DNA of 64,000 nucleotides from Clostridia bacterium (GTDB lineage Bacteria > Bacillota > Clostridia > Christensenellales > Aristaeellaceae): NCBI GenBank assembly GCA_017431005.1, contig JAFRLY010000006.1, positions 97,390 through 161,389 on the forward strand. The letters are read 5' to 3'. Positions within the stretch are counted from its first letter, which is position 1; every line of letters starts with the position of its first letter. The position numbers were made by a program, and so were the translations under genes. Under the pieces are notes generated by a model. It did no database searches. It worked only from the letters and a program-made list of their open reading frames with translations, and was not told the origin of the DNA. This document shows positions 16,622 to 26,052 of this stretch, in pieces.

Positions 16622-18229
16622 TTATTCCTTTTCAAACCGGAACACATTCCAGGACAGGCGGGGCAGCACAGCGCTGTATATGCCTTTTTCAGCTGCCGGC
16701 AGGGGCATTTCCCGGGGTACCAGCCGGTTCGGGTTCTCCCAGGTGTTGCAGGCTTCGGGATCCTCATCGGACAGGCAGGAGTGGCTCTTCAGCTTCCAGC
16801 CGGCAAAGCCGCGGACATCCAGCGCGAGCTCCTGCGCATCCTCCCAGTCGGCGTTGATCACAAAGACCGTGAGCCGGTTTTCCTCCGGATTCAGGGCAGC
16901 CGCGGACTGGATATAAGCGGCGCGCTCGAAGCCGGCATACTGGTTCATCTCGTCGACGGCATAGCCTTCCACATCGTAGGTATCGCACTGAACGGCCGGC
17001 AGCATGGACGTGCCGACGGCCTCCTGAATCATCTGAGAGAAGGGATAATAGCAGGCGCCTCTCCAGACATGCTCCCGGTCCGTCATGCACAGATCGCCCA
17101 GACCGCCGGTGGCGCAGCCGATTTTGATCCGGTCCGCGTGGCGCAGCATTGTCAGCTGAACCGTCATGGTTCCCAGCGTGCGCAGCATTTCGCCTGCGCC
17201 CGGCCGGTGACGCCGCGTGCTCCAGTCGTCCGGATCGTGACGGACGTACTGCCGGTTCGGGTCAAAGCTGTAGAAGTTCAGGGCATGCTCCCGGCCGTTC
17301 TGCCCGAAGGCGGTTTTTCCGGCGGCGGGGCGCATCATGGAGCCGTACTCGTCCAGGGAAAGCATCATGGTTTTCCGGGTGCGGAGTTTGGTCTTCATGA
17401 AGTCGCAGAGGCTGATTTCCGTGTTGATATAGTTTTCAAAGGCCTGGTAGCCTGCCAGCATGCCGGCAATGTTTCCGAGCGGCGCGGAATGGTAATGATG
17501 CATGGAGATATAATCCACGGTTTCGTAGCATTCCTCCAGCACCAGGCGCTCCCACTCCGGATAATGGCTGAGGAAGGGGGAGGAGGAGACACAGACGGCC
17601 GTTTCGATGGACGGATCCGTAAACTTCATGGCCTTGGAGGTCTCATGGGCCAGAACGCCGTAGCCGGTGGGATTCTTTTCCCAGGAGGCGATCTGCCAGG
17701 GTCCGTCCGGTTCATTGCCCAGATACCAGGTTTTGACGCCGTAGGGTGCGGCATGGCCGTTTTTGCGGCGCAGATCCGACCAGTATGTGCCGCAGGGGAA
17801 ATTGGTATATTCCACGACGTCCGCCGCGTCGCTCAGGGTGCCGGTGCCCAGATTGACGGTATACATGGCTTCCGCGCCGGCCTTTTCCGCCCAGGTCAGG
17901 TATTCATCGTGGCCGACGGCGTTGTCGATATACTGAAACCAGGCCATATCGAGGTGGGTTTTCCGCTGCTCCCGGGGGCCGATGGAATCCTTCCAGGACC
18001 AGCCGGAAACAAAGTTGCCGCCGGGCAGCCGGACACAGGGAAGGCCGGCGGAACGCAGGCCGTCAATGAAGTCGCGGCGCAGGCCCATTCCGTCTGCCGT
18101 CGGGTGTTTCGGATTGTACATGCTTCCGTTCACCATGGATCCGATGGGCTCCAGGAAGGCACCGAAGAGCCGGGGGGAAATCTCACCGATCCGATAGGAC
18201 GGGTGCAGGGTCAGACTGGCTTTTTTCAT
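16622..18229 (-). CDS. GH51 alpha-L-arabinofuranosidase
   Basis: A 535-residue family GH51 enzyme that removes terminal alpha-L-arabinofuranosyl groups from arabinan, arabinoxylan or xyloglucan fragments. Conserved segments: LFGAFLEPIG, VRLPGGNFVSGWSW, and WYLGNEPDGPWQ, in which Glu173 is the expected acid/base; LSLDEYGSM places the nucleophile at Glu294. The HHYHSAP segment is also typical. There is no signal peptide, so it acts in the cytoplasm on imported oligosaccharides. It is the last gene of the minus operon, 95 bases after the GH95-like gene, and runs into the bidirectional terminator. Confidence 0.93.
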   Translation of the reverse strand: MKKASLTLHPSYRIGEISPRLFGAFLEPIGSMVNGSMYNPKHPTADGMGLRRDFIDGLRSAGLPCVRLPGGNFVSGWSWKDSIGPREQRKTHLDMAWFQYIDNAVGHDEYLTWAEKAGAEAMYTVNLGTGTLSDAADVVEYTNFPCGTYWSDLRRKNGHAAPYGVKTWYLGNEPDGPWQIASWEKNPTGYGVLAHETSKAMKFTDPSIETAVCVSSSPFLSHYPEWERLVLEECYETVDYISMHHYHSAPLGNIAGMLAGYQAFENYINTEISLCDFMKTKLRTRKTMMLSLDEYGSMMRPAAGKTAFGQNGREHALNFYSFDPNRQYVRHDPDDWSTRRHRPGAGEMLRTLGTMTVQLTMLRHADRIKIGCATGGLGDLCMTDREHVWRGACYYPFSQMIQEAVGTSMLPAVQCDTYDVEGYAVDEMNQYAGFERAAYIQSAAALNPEENRLTVFVINADWEDAQELALDVRGFAGWKLKSHSCLSDEDPEACNTWENPNRLVPREMPLPAAEKGIYSAVLPRLSWNVFRFEKE

Positions 18230-18324
18230 GAGCGCTCCTTTCCGGAAAGAGGGTCAGTTTCACGTATCAGGCCGGAACGGGAGCCGGGAGAAGGCTGTGT
18301 CTTCTCCTGGCCGGGCCGGCAGAA

Positions 18325-20742
18325 TCAGAACAGGATTTCGATTTCCGCGGTTTCGCCTTCCGCGAATGCCCGGGTTGTGTGATCCCCGTCCTTCGCCAGC
18401 TCCTGCCCGTTCACCAGAATCCGGCAGCCGGGACGGCGGCAGCGCAGCGTCAGGGTCTGCGCCGTGCCGGACGTCAGGGAGGCCTTCAGGCCGCTCTTCG
18501 TCCAGGACATGCAGTTCAGCTTGGCGAAGGTATAGAGCCAGACGCCCTCAATGGAGCCTTCCATGAGCGAATCGGGCATGGCCGGCAGGAATTCAACGAT
18601 ACCGGGCATGCTGAAAACGCACATTTCAATCAGGAAGGCGGGCACAGCGCCCTGCAGATCCGGGAAGACGCCCCGGTAGGGGAAATGGCTGGTCTGCAGC
18701 GTGCGGCGGACAAAGCCGTGGCCGAAGAGCTGAGACAGGTTCTGCTCGGCTTCCTCCATATCCTTGAGGCGGATGGCGGTGAAGGCGCGGTGGATGATGC
18801 CGTGGGCGGAGTCATCCTGCTGGCCGCGCTTGCGGTTGGAGACGATAATGGCTTTGGTGAGCTCCGGCTCCGTTTCCGGCGTAATCGCACGGCCGGGCCA
18901 GACATCGTAATGATGGGATACGTGGCGATGGTTGTAATTTTCCTCGATGTCCGCCCAGGCCCATTCCTTGAGTCCGCCCTCCTGGTCCAGCAGGTAGGTG
19001 GGCAGGGAGGCCAGCTGCTCTTCCCAGTGCGGAATGTTTTCCGCTTCGATGCCCAGCGTTTTGCAGCCGTCAATCAGGTTGGTCAGGATTTCGCGACAGA
19101 TGGCGATATCCATGACGGAATTGATGCGGGTGGGATTGATGCTGCGGCAGGTGACGGTTTCATACCCGGGGTTGGGCGTGGGGTCCTCCGGAGAGAAGGA
19201 GGGATAGAAGATGACCTTTCCGTCAGGTCCGCGGTCGCAGGCATAATCCTCAAAGAACAGGGCCATTTCCTTGTAGGCCGGGATAATCCGGGTACGGAGG
19301 AACTCCTTGTCTCCGGTGACCAGATAATAGCCCCAGAGCTCGTTGTAAATCCAGCCCAGGCAGCCGGTCCAGCAGTAATGCGGATAGGTGCGGGAGAAAT
19401 GATAATACAGGCCGGAATCCGGATCGCAGTGGACGCTGGCCAGCAGGCCCCTGGCGCCGAAGAGCAGCTTCGCGTTGGTGCGGAAGTCATCGAACTTTGT
19501 CTCGTAATAACGGAAGTAAACGTCCATCTCATCGAAAAGTCCGGTGTTGTTGCCCGCACAGACCTGCAGGTTGGTGTTGATGTTATGCTGGCCCATCATG
19601 GGCGGCAGCGTGCCGGTTTCATAAATCTGGAAGAAGCGGCCCATGTCATAGAGCTTCTCCATGAGGGCGGGATCGATCATATTCCGGCTGTGGGTGCGCT
19701 CCAGCAGCTCCTCGCCGGAAAGCAGCCGCTCCCCGGGCGTGGTGAGATGAATACGGGAGCGGTTCATCTTTTCCCCGATAACCTCCCGGTTGGCGGCGAT
19801 CATGGCGTCCACATCCACAGGCATGGCCAGCAGCGCCTCGTTGACAGCGCCTGCGCAGTCAAAGGTGTAGTTCTCCTCAAACTTGACAATTTTGCTGACA
19901 ACGGTCAGACTGTCCGCACCCTTCAGTTCAATGCCCTTTTCCGCCGTTTTGACGGTGCCGCCGGCGGGAATGAACCGGACAGCCGCCACATAGCCCTTCT
20001 GACCGAATTCCGGGTTATAGGCCCAGGCCAGGGTGATCAGCTGCTCCGTGACGGTGAGCTGATGCGTGCTGCCGACAAAGGGCTGCTTGAACACCATGTT
20101 CCCGTGACGGAAGGGCTTTCCGGGCAGGGTGATCTCCACACTGACGTCCAGCTGCCCCTTCGGGGCGGTGATCCGGCTGACGATGACATCCTCCCTGCAG
20201 GCAGCAAAGCTCTCGCTGCGGAAGGAACCCCGGGCATTGGTCCAGACCGCTGTGATCAGTCCGCTGTCCATATCCAGCCAGCGCAGGTAGTCCCGGGTAT
20301 CCTGCTGCTCAGGCTGGTTAAAGGTGAGCCAGAAGGCGGTATGCATCCGGGGTGAGCCGGTCGGGTACAGAATTTTGTTGTTGAAATTCATGTACTTCTC
20401 AAAGCCGGCCTTCTTTTGGGCTTCATCGATCAGCGCATCGGTTTCCTCCGGTTTGCCCTCCAGCAGCAGCCGGCGGATTTCGGGCAGGACAGGCCGGAGA
20501 TCCGGAGGCAGAGGCGTTTTCTTCCAGAGCGGCTCATAGAGGGTTTCCAGGGAACAGGCAATTTCATCGCTGTAGGGGCGGCCGGAAACCTGAACCCGCA
20601 GATCGCCGTTGCCGGTGATGAAATCATCCGCCGGTTCCGCGGCGGGAGAAACGGAGCAGATATTGTGCTCCGGAAGCAGACCGGCCCGATCCTTCAGGGG
20701 AATATAAGGATAGGGATACTCCAGCTTTTTGAAATCAATCAC
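18325..20742 (-). CDS. GH95-like glycoside hydrolase (alpha-L-fucosidase or alpha-L-galactosidase type)
   Basis: Long cytoplasmic enzyme (805 residues) resembling GH95: an N-terminal beta domain with FITGNGDLRVQVSG, then an (alpha/alpha)6 region with HNINTNLQVCAGNNTGLFDE, CWTGCLGWIYNELWGYYLVT, PEDPTPNPGYETV and HRHVSHHYDVWPGRAI. It is more divergent from textbook GH95 than the paralogue at 30686. The start is placed at GTG 20742 because AGTGAGGA lies 8 bases upstream; a longer frame from 20799 would begin inside a strong RNA hairpin. Specificity (fucose, galactose or another sugar) cannot be fixed from sequence. Confidence 0.82.
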   Translation of the reverse strand: MIDFKKLEYPYPYIPLKDRAGLLPEHNICSVSPAAEPADDFITGNGDLRVQVSGRPYSDEIACSLETLYEPLWKKTPLPPDLRPVLPEIRRLLLEGKPEETDALIDEAQKKAGFEKYMNFNNKILYPTGSPRMHTAFWLTFNQPEQQDTRDYLRWLDMDSGLITAVWTNARGSFRSESFAACREDVIVSRITAPKGQLDVSVEITLPGKPFRHGNMVFKQPFVGSTHQLTVTEQLITLAWAYNPEFGQKGYVAAVRFIPAGGTVKTAEKGIELKGADSLTVVSKIVKFEENYTFDCAGAVNEALLAMPVDVDAMIAANREVIGEKMNRSRIHLTTPGERLLSGEELLERTHSRNMIDPALMEKLYDMGRFFQIYETGTLPPMMGQHNINTNLQVCAGNNTGLFDEMDVYFRYYETKFDDFRTNAKLLFGARGLLASVHCDPDSGLYYHFSRTYPHYCWTGCLGWIYNELWGYYLVTGDKEFLRTRIIPAYKEMALFFEDYACDRGPDGKVIFYPSFSPEDPTPNPGYETVTCRSINPTRINSVMDIAICREILTNLIDGCKTLGIEAENIPHWEEQLASLPTYLLDQEGGLKEWAWADIEENYNHRHVSHHYDVWPGRAITPETEPELTKAIIVSNRKRGQQDDSAHGIIHRAFTAIRLKDMEEAEQNLSQLFGHGFVRRTLQTSHFPYRGVFPDLQGAVPAFLIEMCVFSMPGIVEFLPAMPDSLMEGSIEGVWLYTFAKLNCMSWTKSGLKASLTSGTAQTLTLRCRRPGCRILVNGQELAKDGDHTTRAFAEGETAEIEILF

Positions 20743-20773
20743 AGAACGATTCCTCACTTTTTCATGGTTGAAA

Positions 20774-20801
20774 GTGTGGGGCGCCGCCTGGCGCCCCACA
20801 C
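20774..20801 (-). terminator. Stem-loop after the solute-binding protein gene
   Basis: Twelve-base perfect arms (GTGTGGGGCGCC at 20774-20785 and its complement at 20790-20801) around a 4-base loop. On the minus transcript it is followed by CTTTC, a poor U-tract, so partial termination or protection of the upstream message from decay is more likely than full termination. It separates the binding-protein gene from the GH95-like gene. Confidence 0.7.
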
Positions 20802-20843
20802 AGGGTTAAACGAGAAATTCAGCAATCATTTCCGCGAACGGGA

Positions 20844-22484
20844 TCAGCGGGTCAGATAGCGGGCATAGGCGGACTGGAAGGCCGCGACGGCGTCCGCGAT
20901 ACCCATGGACTTCACCTGAGCCAGCAGGGCATCCAGGTCTTCCATGGTCTTCTGGCCGGTGATGACGTTCATGTAGGTTTCAGAAACAGCAGTGTTCACA
21001 TCGGTGATGATGCGGGAATAGGTGTCCTGCTCCTCCATGTTGAGGGAGAAGCCGGGACGGTCCAGACCGTTGTCGCCGGCCGCGTAGTTCTTATGGGTCA
21101 GGATCTGGTCCTCGACCTGCAGGTTCATGGAGCCCCAGGCTTCATAGCTCATAGCCTTCGGCCAGCTGCCGAGGGTGGGCAGAGCATACTTGAACACCGC
21201 GTCAGACATCGGATAGTCCGGATCGTTCTTCACCAGGTCGGTCCAGGCATGGTTGCCGTCCGCATCCTTGGTGTAGGAAAGTCCTTCAACACCCCAGTTG
21301 ACGATTTCGCTGCCTTCTTCGGAATAGAGGAAGTTCAGCAGCTCGAGGCACTTGTCGATATGGCCGTTCTTGACAGCGGCAGTGGTGATAACGGTGGGCT
21401 GGCCGGAGCCGACATAGCCGACCAGGGCGTTATCGTTGTCGTAGTTGTAGGGAACGCCGTCCGGTCCGAGCAGCGGCACCAGACCGTAGATGCAGACATC
21501 GTCCGGATTGCCGTAGCCCTGATCCTTCATGGTCGTACGGATGGAATCCTCCCAGGTCGCCACGTTATCCGGGAAGCAGAAGAAGGAACCAACCTTGTCG
21601 CCGGTGATCTTGGCGGCCCAGGGGTCAAACTTCTGGGAGATGGCTTCCTCGTCGATCAGGCCTTCCTGATACCACTTGGCCATGGTTTCGACATACTGCT
21701 TGAAGTTCTCACCGTTGTTGTACTCGGTCCAGTAGGTCATCTCGTCCTTATGCGGATCGCGGTACATGGTGTTGACCTTCAGGGTCCAGGCAGCAGCCAG
21801 GGAGTCCATGCCGGGATGGGCGGTGCCCCACCAGTTGCAGCAGGAGAACGGGATTTCATCGTTGGGGTCGCCGTTGCCGTTCGCGTCATTCTCCTTGAAG
21901 GCTTTCAGCACTGCATAGAACTCGTCGATGGTCTTGGGAACTTCCAGGCCCAGACGATCCAGCCAGTCCTTGCGGACGGCATAGCCCCAGTAAGCGCTGC
22001 GGGCGATGTTGGGCTCCCAGTGGCAGAAGACAACGACGGAACCATCATCCTCCGTCACAGGACGGCGCACTTCAGGATGCTCATCCAGCACCTTGAACCA
22101 GTTCGGGACCTTCTCCTTGTACTCGGGAATCTCGCTGATGGGGACGATAACCTCATCTTCCACGCCGCCGAGCACACCGCCGGGATAATTGTTATTCCAG
22201 TCAAAGAACAGCAGGTCCGGATATTCGCCGGAGACCAGCATGGCGTTGACAGCCGTGTTGTAGTCGTCAGAGGATGCCGGGCCGAGGATCTTCAGCTTGA
22301 TGTTCAGGCGCTTTTCAATTTCCTGAACCCAGGCGGTATCGTTGTAATAGGCCACAGCATTGCGGTCGAGCTCCTGACGGAAGTAGGTGATCTCAATGGG
22401 ATCCTCCGCCAGAGCCTGGGGGACGATGGCCAGCACGCTTACCAGCAGGGCAAGCACACAGGCAAGGGAAAGCAGCTTCTTCAT
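20844..22484 (-). CDS. ABC importer extracellular solute-binding protein, LplA-like
   Basis: A 546-residue oligosaccharide-binding protein. The signal peptide MKKLLSLACVLALLVSVLAI ends near Pro-Gln-Ala-Leu-Ala; no lipobox cysteine is seen at the cleavage point. A loop near residue 195 (NDANGNGDPNDE) looks like a calcium-binding site found in this family. The start is fixed by AAAGGAGG 9-10 bases upstream. It belongs with the two permeases encoded just before it in the same operon; the gap between them holds a compound inverted repeat. The family (Bacillus LplA and relatives) binds complex plant oligosaccharides; the exact ligand is unknown. No ATPase gene is in this operon. Confidence 0.9.
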   Translation of the reverse strand: MKKLLSLACVLALLVSVLAIVPQALAEDPIEITYFRQELDRNAVAYYNDTAWVQEIEKRLNIKLKILGPASSDDYNTAVNAMLVSGEYPDLLFFDWNNNYPGGVLGGVEDEVIVPISEIPEYKEKVPNWFKVLDEHPEVRRPVTEDDGSVVVFCHWEPNIARSAYWGYAVRKDWLDRLGLEVPKTIDEFYAVLKAFKENDANGNGDPNDEIPFSCCNWWGTAHPGMDSLAAAWTLKVNTMYRDPHKDEMTYWTEYNNGENFKQYVETMAKWYQEGLIDEEAISQKFDPWAAKITGDKVGSFFCFPDNVATWEDSIRTTMKDQGYGNPDDVCIYGLVPLLGPDGVPYNYDNDNALVGYVGSGQPTVITTAAVKNGHIDKCLELLNFLYSEEGSEIVNWGVEGLSYTKDADGNHAWTDLVKNDPDYPMSDAVFKYALPTLGSWPKAMSYEAWGSMNLQVEDQILTHKNYAAGDNGLDRPGFSLNMEEQDTYSRIITDVNTAVSETYMNVITGQKTMEDLDALLAQVKSMGIADAVAAFQSAYARYLTR

Positions 22485-22510
22485 GGGAATACCTCCTTTT
22501 TTTATTTGCT

Positions 22511-22667
22511 CGCGGCTTCACTGCCGCGCAGCGTATAAAGTCAGGCGGGCAAAAAATTCTCACCCGGTCGCGAACATGGTCGCGACTCCGCACTGCGGAG
22601 CTCGCTTCCTGTTCGCTCTGTGAGAATTCGACGAAATATCCGCCGCAGGCGGTCGTCGAATTCTCAC
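22511..22667 (-). repeat. Compound inverted-repeat element between permease and binding-protein genes
   Basis: Four hairpins lie in tandem. The largest has 15-base perfect arms, GTGAGAATTCGACGA at 22620-22634 and its complement at 22653-22667, enclosing CCGCC/GGCGG. The others are CTCCGC/GCGGAG (22586-22600), GTCGCGA/TCGCGAC (22567-22586) and CGCGGC/GCCGCG (22511-22528). A further partial copy of the arm (AATTCTCAC) begins at 22556. The big stem includes the permease stop codon. It could be a mobile palindromic unit or a processing/stability site. Confidence 0.75.
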
Positions 22668-23605
22668 CCCTTAATAGCTCCGATCATGACGCCCTTGGTG
22701 AAGTATTTCTGCAGGAAGGGATAGACGCAGATGACCGGTACGACGGAAACGATGATGGTAGCGTATTTCAGCAGCAGCCGTGTGGCGGAGTCCTCGCCGG
22801 AACGGTTGCTGGCGCCTGTGCCGGCCGCGGCCGACATATCGTTGTTGACGACGATCTGGCGCAGCACCATCTGCAGGGGCTGCTTCTCGCCGTCCTGGAT
22901 ATACAGCAGGGCGTTGGTCCAGCTGTTCCAGTAGCCGACGACGATGAACAGGCCGATGGCAGCGATGGTGGGAACGATCAGCGGGATCAGGATACGGATC
23001 AGGATGATGATCTCGTTGGCGCCGTCCAGTTCGGCCGATTCCACCATCTCCTTCGGAATGCTCATGATGGCGGTGCGCAGGATGATGACATAGTAGGTGC
23101 TGATCAGACCCGGGAGAATCAGGGACCAGAGGGAATCCAGCAGCCCGAGCTCCTTGACGATCAGGTAGGTGGGAATCATGCCGCCGTTGAAGTACATGGT
23201 GAAGACGGCCATGAAGGTGAAGAAGCCGTGGAGCATGCTGTCCTGCTTGCTGAGCACATAGGCGAAGACCAGGGAGGAAACCAGCGTGAGGGAGGTGCCG
23301 ACGGTGGCCAGGAACAGCGTGACCAGATAGCCGTTCCAGACGGCGCGGTAGTTCAGCACGAAGGTGTAGCCCCTTGTTGTAAAGCCCAGCGGCGCCAGCA
23401 GGATGCCCTGATGGGAGTACAGCTTCAGAGGCTCGCTCAGGGAGGCAAACAGCACGTAAAGGAAGGGATAGACGGTGATGACCATCAGGAGAACCATGAA
23501 AACAACGTTGCAGATGTCAAAGATCCTGCTGCCGGTGGAAGGATGGCCGTAATACCAGGCCTTCGTCTTTCTGCTGTGATCAGCGGACTGAACGGACTTA
23601 TTCAT
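22664..23605 (-). CDS. Carbohydrate ABC transporter permease, LplC-like
   Basis: A 313-residue inner-membrane permease with six helices. The EAA-type loop is ESAELDGANEIIILIRILIP (near residues 195-214), followed by LIVPTIAAIGLF; the C-terminus PFLQKYFTKGVMIGAIKG is typical of LplC/YtcP proteins. The start is put at ATG 23605 because AAGGAGG lies 8 bases upstream; GTG 23614 overlaps that site. It follows the partner permease by 13 bases. Together they would form the channel for the binding protein at 20844; the ATPase must come from elsewhere. Confidence 0.9.
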   Translation of the reverse strand: MNKSVQSADHSRKTKAWYYGHPSTGSRIFDICNVVFMVLLMVITVYPFLYVLFASLSEPLKLYSHQGILLAPLGFTTRGYTFVLNYRAVWNGYLVTLFLATVGTSLTLVSSLVFAYVLSKQDSMLHGFFTFMAVFTMYFNGGMIPTYLIVKELGLLDSLWSLILPGLISTYYVIILRTAIMSIPKEMVESAELDGANEIIILIRILIPLIVPTIAAIGLFIVVGYWNSWTNALLYIQDGEKQPLQMVLRQIVVNNDMSAAAGTGASNRSGEDSATRLLLKYATIIVSVVPVICVYPFLQKYFTKGVMIGAIKG

Positions 23606-23618
23606 CGTCGTCACCTCC

Positions 23619-24563
23619 TTACCACAGCGACACTTCGCTGACCTTCCGCGACAGCGCGTTCACGCCAATCAGAAGTGCGAAGTTGAACAGTGAGTTGAAC
23701 AGACCCACAGCGGTGGCATAGCTGTAATTACCCTTCTGCAGGCCGTAGCGGTAAACGAAGGAGGAAATCACATCCGCGGTTTCGTAGATCGTTTCGTTAT
23801 AGAGCAGGATGATTTTTTCGAAGCCGACGCTGAGCATGCTGCCGACCTTGAGGATCAGCATGATAATGACCGTCGGCAGAATCCCCGGAATGGTTACGTG
23901 AATGACCCGGCCGAAGCGGTTGCAGCCGTCAATGGCGGCCGCGTCATACAGGTCGACGTTGACGCCGCTGAGGGCGGAGAGGTAGATGATGGAGCCGTAG
24001 CCCACGCCCTGCCAGATGCCGCTGCCGACGTAGATGGGCCGGAAGTAGCGGGCGTCCTGCATGAAGAGCACCCGGTTGCCGCCGAGCAGCGTGATGATCT
24101 GGTTGATGACGCCGCTGGAGGAGAAGAAATCCAGAATGATACCGCAGATAACCACCTGCGAAATGAAGTGGGGCAGATAGGAAACCGTCTGCACCACGCG
24201 CTTGTAGGAATTGCTGCGGAGCTCATTCAGCAGCAGTGCCAGAATGATCGGCGCCGGGAACCCGAAAATCAGGTCCAGTACGTTGATCAGCAGGGTGTTC
24301 CGGAGCAGCCGTGCGAAATAGTATCCATTGAAGAACTGATCAAAATACTTGTACCAGGGATCCGCCCACTTGCTGCCGAAGATACCGCGGGCCGCGCGGA
24401 AATCCTTAAAGGCGATGACGATTCCGCCCATGGGCAGATAGCAGAAGATGAAGTAATAGGCCAGGCACAGGAAACCAAGCAGATAAATCAGCTTGTAGCG
24501 CTTGAAATCCCGGACCAGGCGCTGCCGAAAGGTTTTCCGCGGGATGATTTTTTCACCGGTCAT
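23619..24563 (-). CDS. Carbohydrate ABC transporter permease, LplB-like
   Basis: A 314-residue permease. Features are the N-terminal YKLIYLLGFLCLAYYFIFCY helix, the IAFKDFRAARGIFGSKW loop seen in LplB/UgpA proteins, and an EAA-like loop DLYDAAAIDGCNRFGRVIHV (near residue 208). ATG 24563 follows AAGGAGGTGG. It lies 21 bases behind the GH4 gene and 13 bases before the partner permease, so all are co-transcribed. It imports an oligosaccharide presented by the downstream binding protein. Confidence 0.9.
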   Translation of the reverse strand: MTGEKIIPRKTFRQRLVRDFKRYKLIYLLGFLCLAYYFIFCYLPMGGIVIAFKDFRAARGIFGSKWADPWYKYFDQFFNGYYFARLLRNTLLINVLDLIFGFPAPIILALLLNELRSNSYKRVVQTVSYLPHFISQVVICGIILDFFSSSGVINQIITLLGGNRVLFMQDARYFRPIYVGSGIWQGVGYGSIIYLSALSGVNVDLYDAAAIDGCNRFGRVIHVTIPGILPTVIIMLILKVGSMLSVGFEKIILLYNETIYETADVISSFVYRYGLQKGNYSYATAVGLFNSLFNFALLIGVNALSRKVSEVSLW

Positions 24564-24584
24564 CCGTCTCCACCTCCTTGTCTG

Positions 24585-25910
24585 TTACCAGAAACTGTGA
24601 TATTTGCCGCAGGCCTCGAACAGCTGATCCACCATCTGGTCCATCTCATCGAGACTGAGCTTTGCGGACGTGTAGGGATCATAATATACAGCTTTATAGA
24701 TCAGGGATTTGTCCCGGTTCAGGTAAGCTTCGACGGCCATTTCCTCGGTCTGGCTTTCAATGTTATTCAGCAGTGCCAGCTCCGGGGGCATTCTGCCGAT
24801 GCGCGTCGGCTTCAGTCCGTTCGGCCCGGCCAGGATGGGAACCTCGACGCAGGCGCCGTCGGGAAGGTTGCTGATCAGACCGAAGTTCCGGACGTTTCCG
24901 TTAAACTCAAAGAGCGTTCCGTCCCCGAAGCAAGCGTTGAAGATGTAGCTGGCGAATTCATGCCCCCGATCCAGGGAAATGGGTTCCCCGAACCACTTTT
25001 CCAGCATGTCTTCGCGCCGGTGATCCCGGGAGGAGGCCATCTTCCGGATCATGCTGCTCATGTATTCGCCGGGGGATCCGTCAAACTTCCGCGGAGGACA
25101 GTAGCGCATCATCAGGTCATCCCGTTTGCGGAACCAGCCGTTGTACTCGCTGTTGTGATAGGAGCTCTCCGTTACGAAATAGCCCAGATGCTTAAACATC
25201 TCGATGCGGACCTTTTCGGTTTCATAGATGGCCGGATCCTCCACGATTTCCCTGAGCCGGGGATAAGCATCCTCCCCCTTGCACTGAAGCTTCAGATAGA
25301 ATGCGGTGTGGTTCAGACCGGCACAGGTATAGGTCATGTCCCGGACGTCAGCATCCAGCCATCTGGCCAGCAGCATGATGGTCTCCTGAACGCTGTGGCA
25401 CAGGCCGATGATCTTCAGATCCGGATACAGCGTCTGGACGGTGCGGCAGATCATGGCCATGGGGTTGGTATAATTCAGGAAAACCGCGTCCGGGCAGAGC
25501 TCCTGCACATCCCGGAGAATGTCCACAATGGGCTGGATCGTCCGCAGATAACAGAAAAACCCCCAGACACCCCGGGTGTCCCCGATGGCCGCTTCAATGC
25601 CGAAACGGGACGGGATGCCCAGCTCATCCTGCAGGGCTTCCCAGCCGCCCACCTGGATGGTGCACAGAATGCCGTCGGCTCCGGGAAGCGCCTCCCGGCG
25701 GTCGGTCGTGCAGTGAACGGCAGCAGGATAATGTCCTTCATCCACGTAGCGCTGAACCATTCTGCGTGCCAGCTCCAGATGATCCGGATTGATATCCACC
25801 AGCCAGAGTTCCGCGTCCCTGAGCGCCTCAAAGGTCAGAATATCCCGGCTCAGGCTCCGGGTGAAGATGAAGCTTCCGGCGCCAATGAAAACAATCTTGC
25901 GTCTTTTCAT
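24585..25910 (-). CDS. GH4 family NAD- and metal-dependent glycosidase (alpha-galactosidase/alpha-galacturonidase group)
   Basis: Family GH4 enzymes use NAD+ and a divalent metal with redox-elimination chemistry. The start is ATG 25910 behind GGAGGAATACG; the longer upstream frame is non-coding. The N-terminal Rossmann motif is FIGAGSFIFTRSL. Other hallmarks are VDINPDHLELA, NYTNPMAMI, the metal/active-site GLCHSVQET (Cys-His-Ser, as in alpha-galactosidases and alpha-galacturonidases rather than the Cys-Asn-Val-Pro of alpha-glucosidases) and GLNHTAFY. Length of 441 residues is usual. Being the first gene of an Lpl-like importer operon fits a galacturonic or galactosyl oligosaccharide. It is cytoplasmic. 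Confidence 0.88.
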   Translation of the reverse strand: MKRRKIVFIGAGSFIFTRSLSRDILTFEALRDAELWLVDINPDHLELARRMVQRYVDEGHYPAAVHCTTDRREALPGADGILCTIQVGGWEALQDELGIPSRFGIEAAIGDTRGVWGFFCYLRTIQPIVDILRDVQELCPDAVFLNYTNPMAMICRTVQTLYPDLKIIGLCHSVQETIMLLARWLDADVRDMTYTCAGLNHTAFYLKLQCKGEDAYPRLREIVEDPAIYETEKVRIEMFKHLGYFVTESSYHNSEYNGWFRKRDDLMMRYCPPRKFDGSPGEYMSSMIRKMASSRDHRREDMLEKWFGEPISLDRGHEFASYIFNACFGDGTLFEFNGNVRNFGLISNLPDGACVEVPILAGPNGLKPTRIGRMPPELALLNNIESQTEEMAVEAYLNRDKSLIYKAVYYDPYTSAKLSLDEMDQMVDQLFEACGKYHSFW

Positions 25911-25991
25911 CGTATTCCTCCGATACAACAGGAAAACTGCGGTCCGGACTGCTTTTGAATATACGGCTGTTTTTTGTTTACCTTTGCAGAA

Positions 25992-26020
25992 AGCATAAGC
26001 AGACAGGAACAAAAATGCAA
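25992..26020 (-). promoter_or_regulatory. Candidate promoter of the GH4/importer operon
   Basis: On the minus strand TTGCAT (26020-26015) and TATGCT (25997-25992) are 17 bases apart, about 80 bases before the GH4 start. The -35 hexamer is weak, which suits activator-dependent expression. Confidence 0.4.
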
Positions 26021-26052
26021 TATGCAATACTTTTAACTGGTTAAAAAATGTC

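Noticed and set aside
16781-18382. 533-residue plus-strand frame opposite GH51
   Set aside because: The minus strand encodes a convincing GH51 enzyme with both catalytic Glu residues; the plus frame is compositionally biased and motif-free.
22620-22667. CRISPR repeat or IS end
   Set aside because: There is only one long palindrome, with no regular spacers, no transposase gene and no target-site duplication visible.
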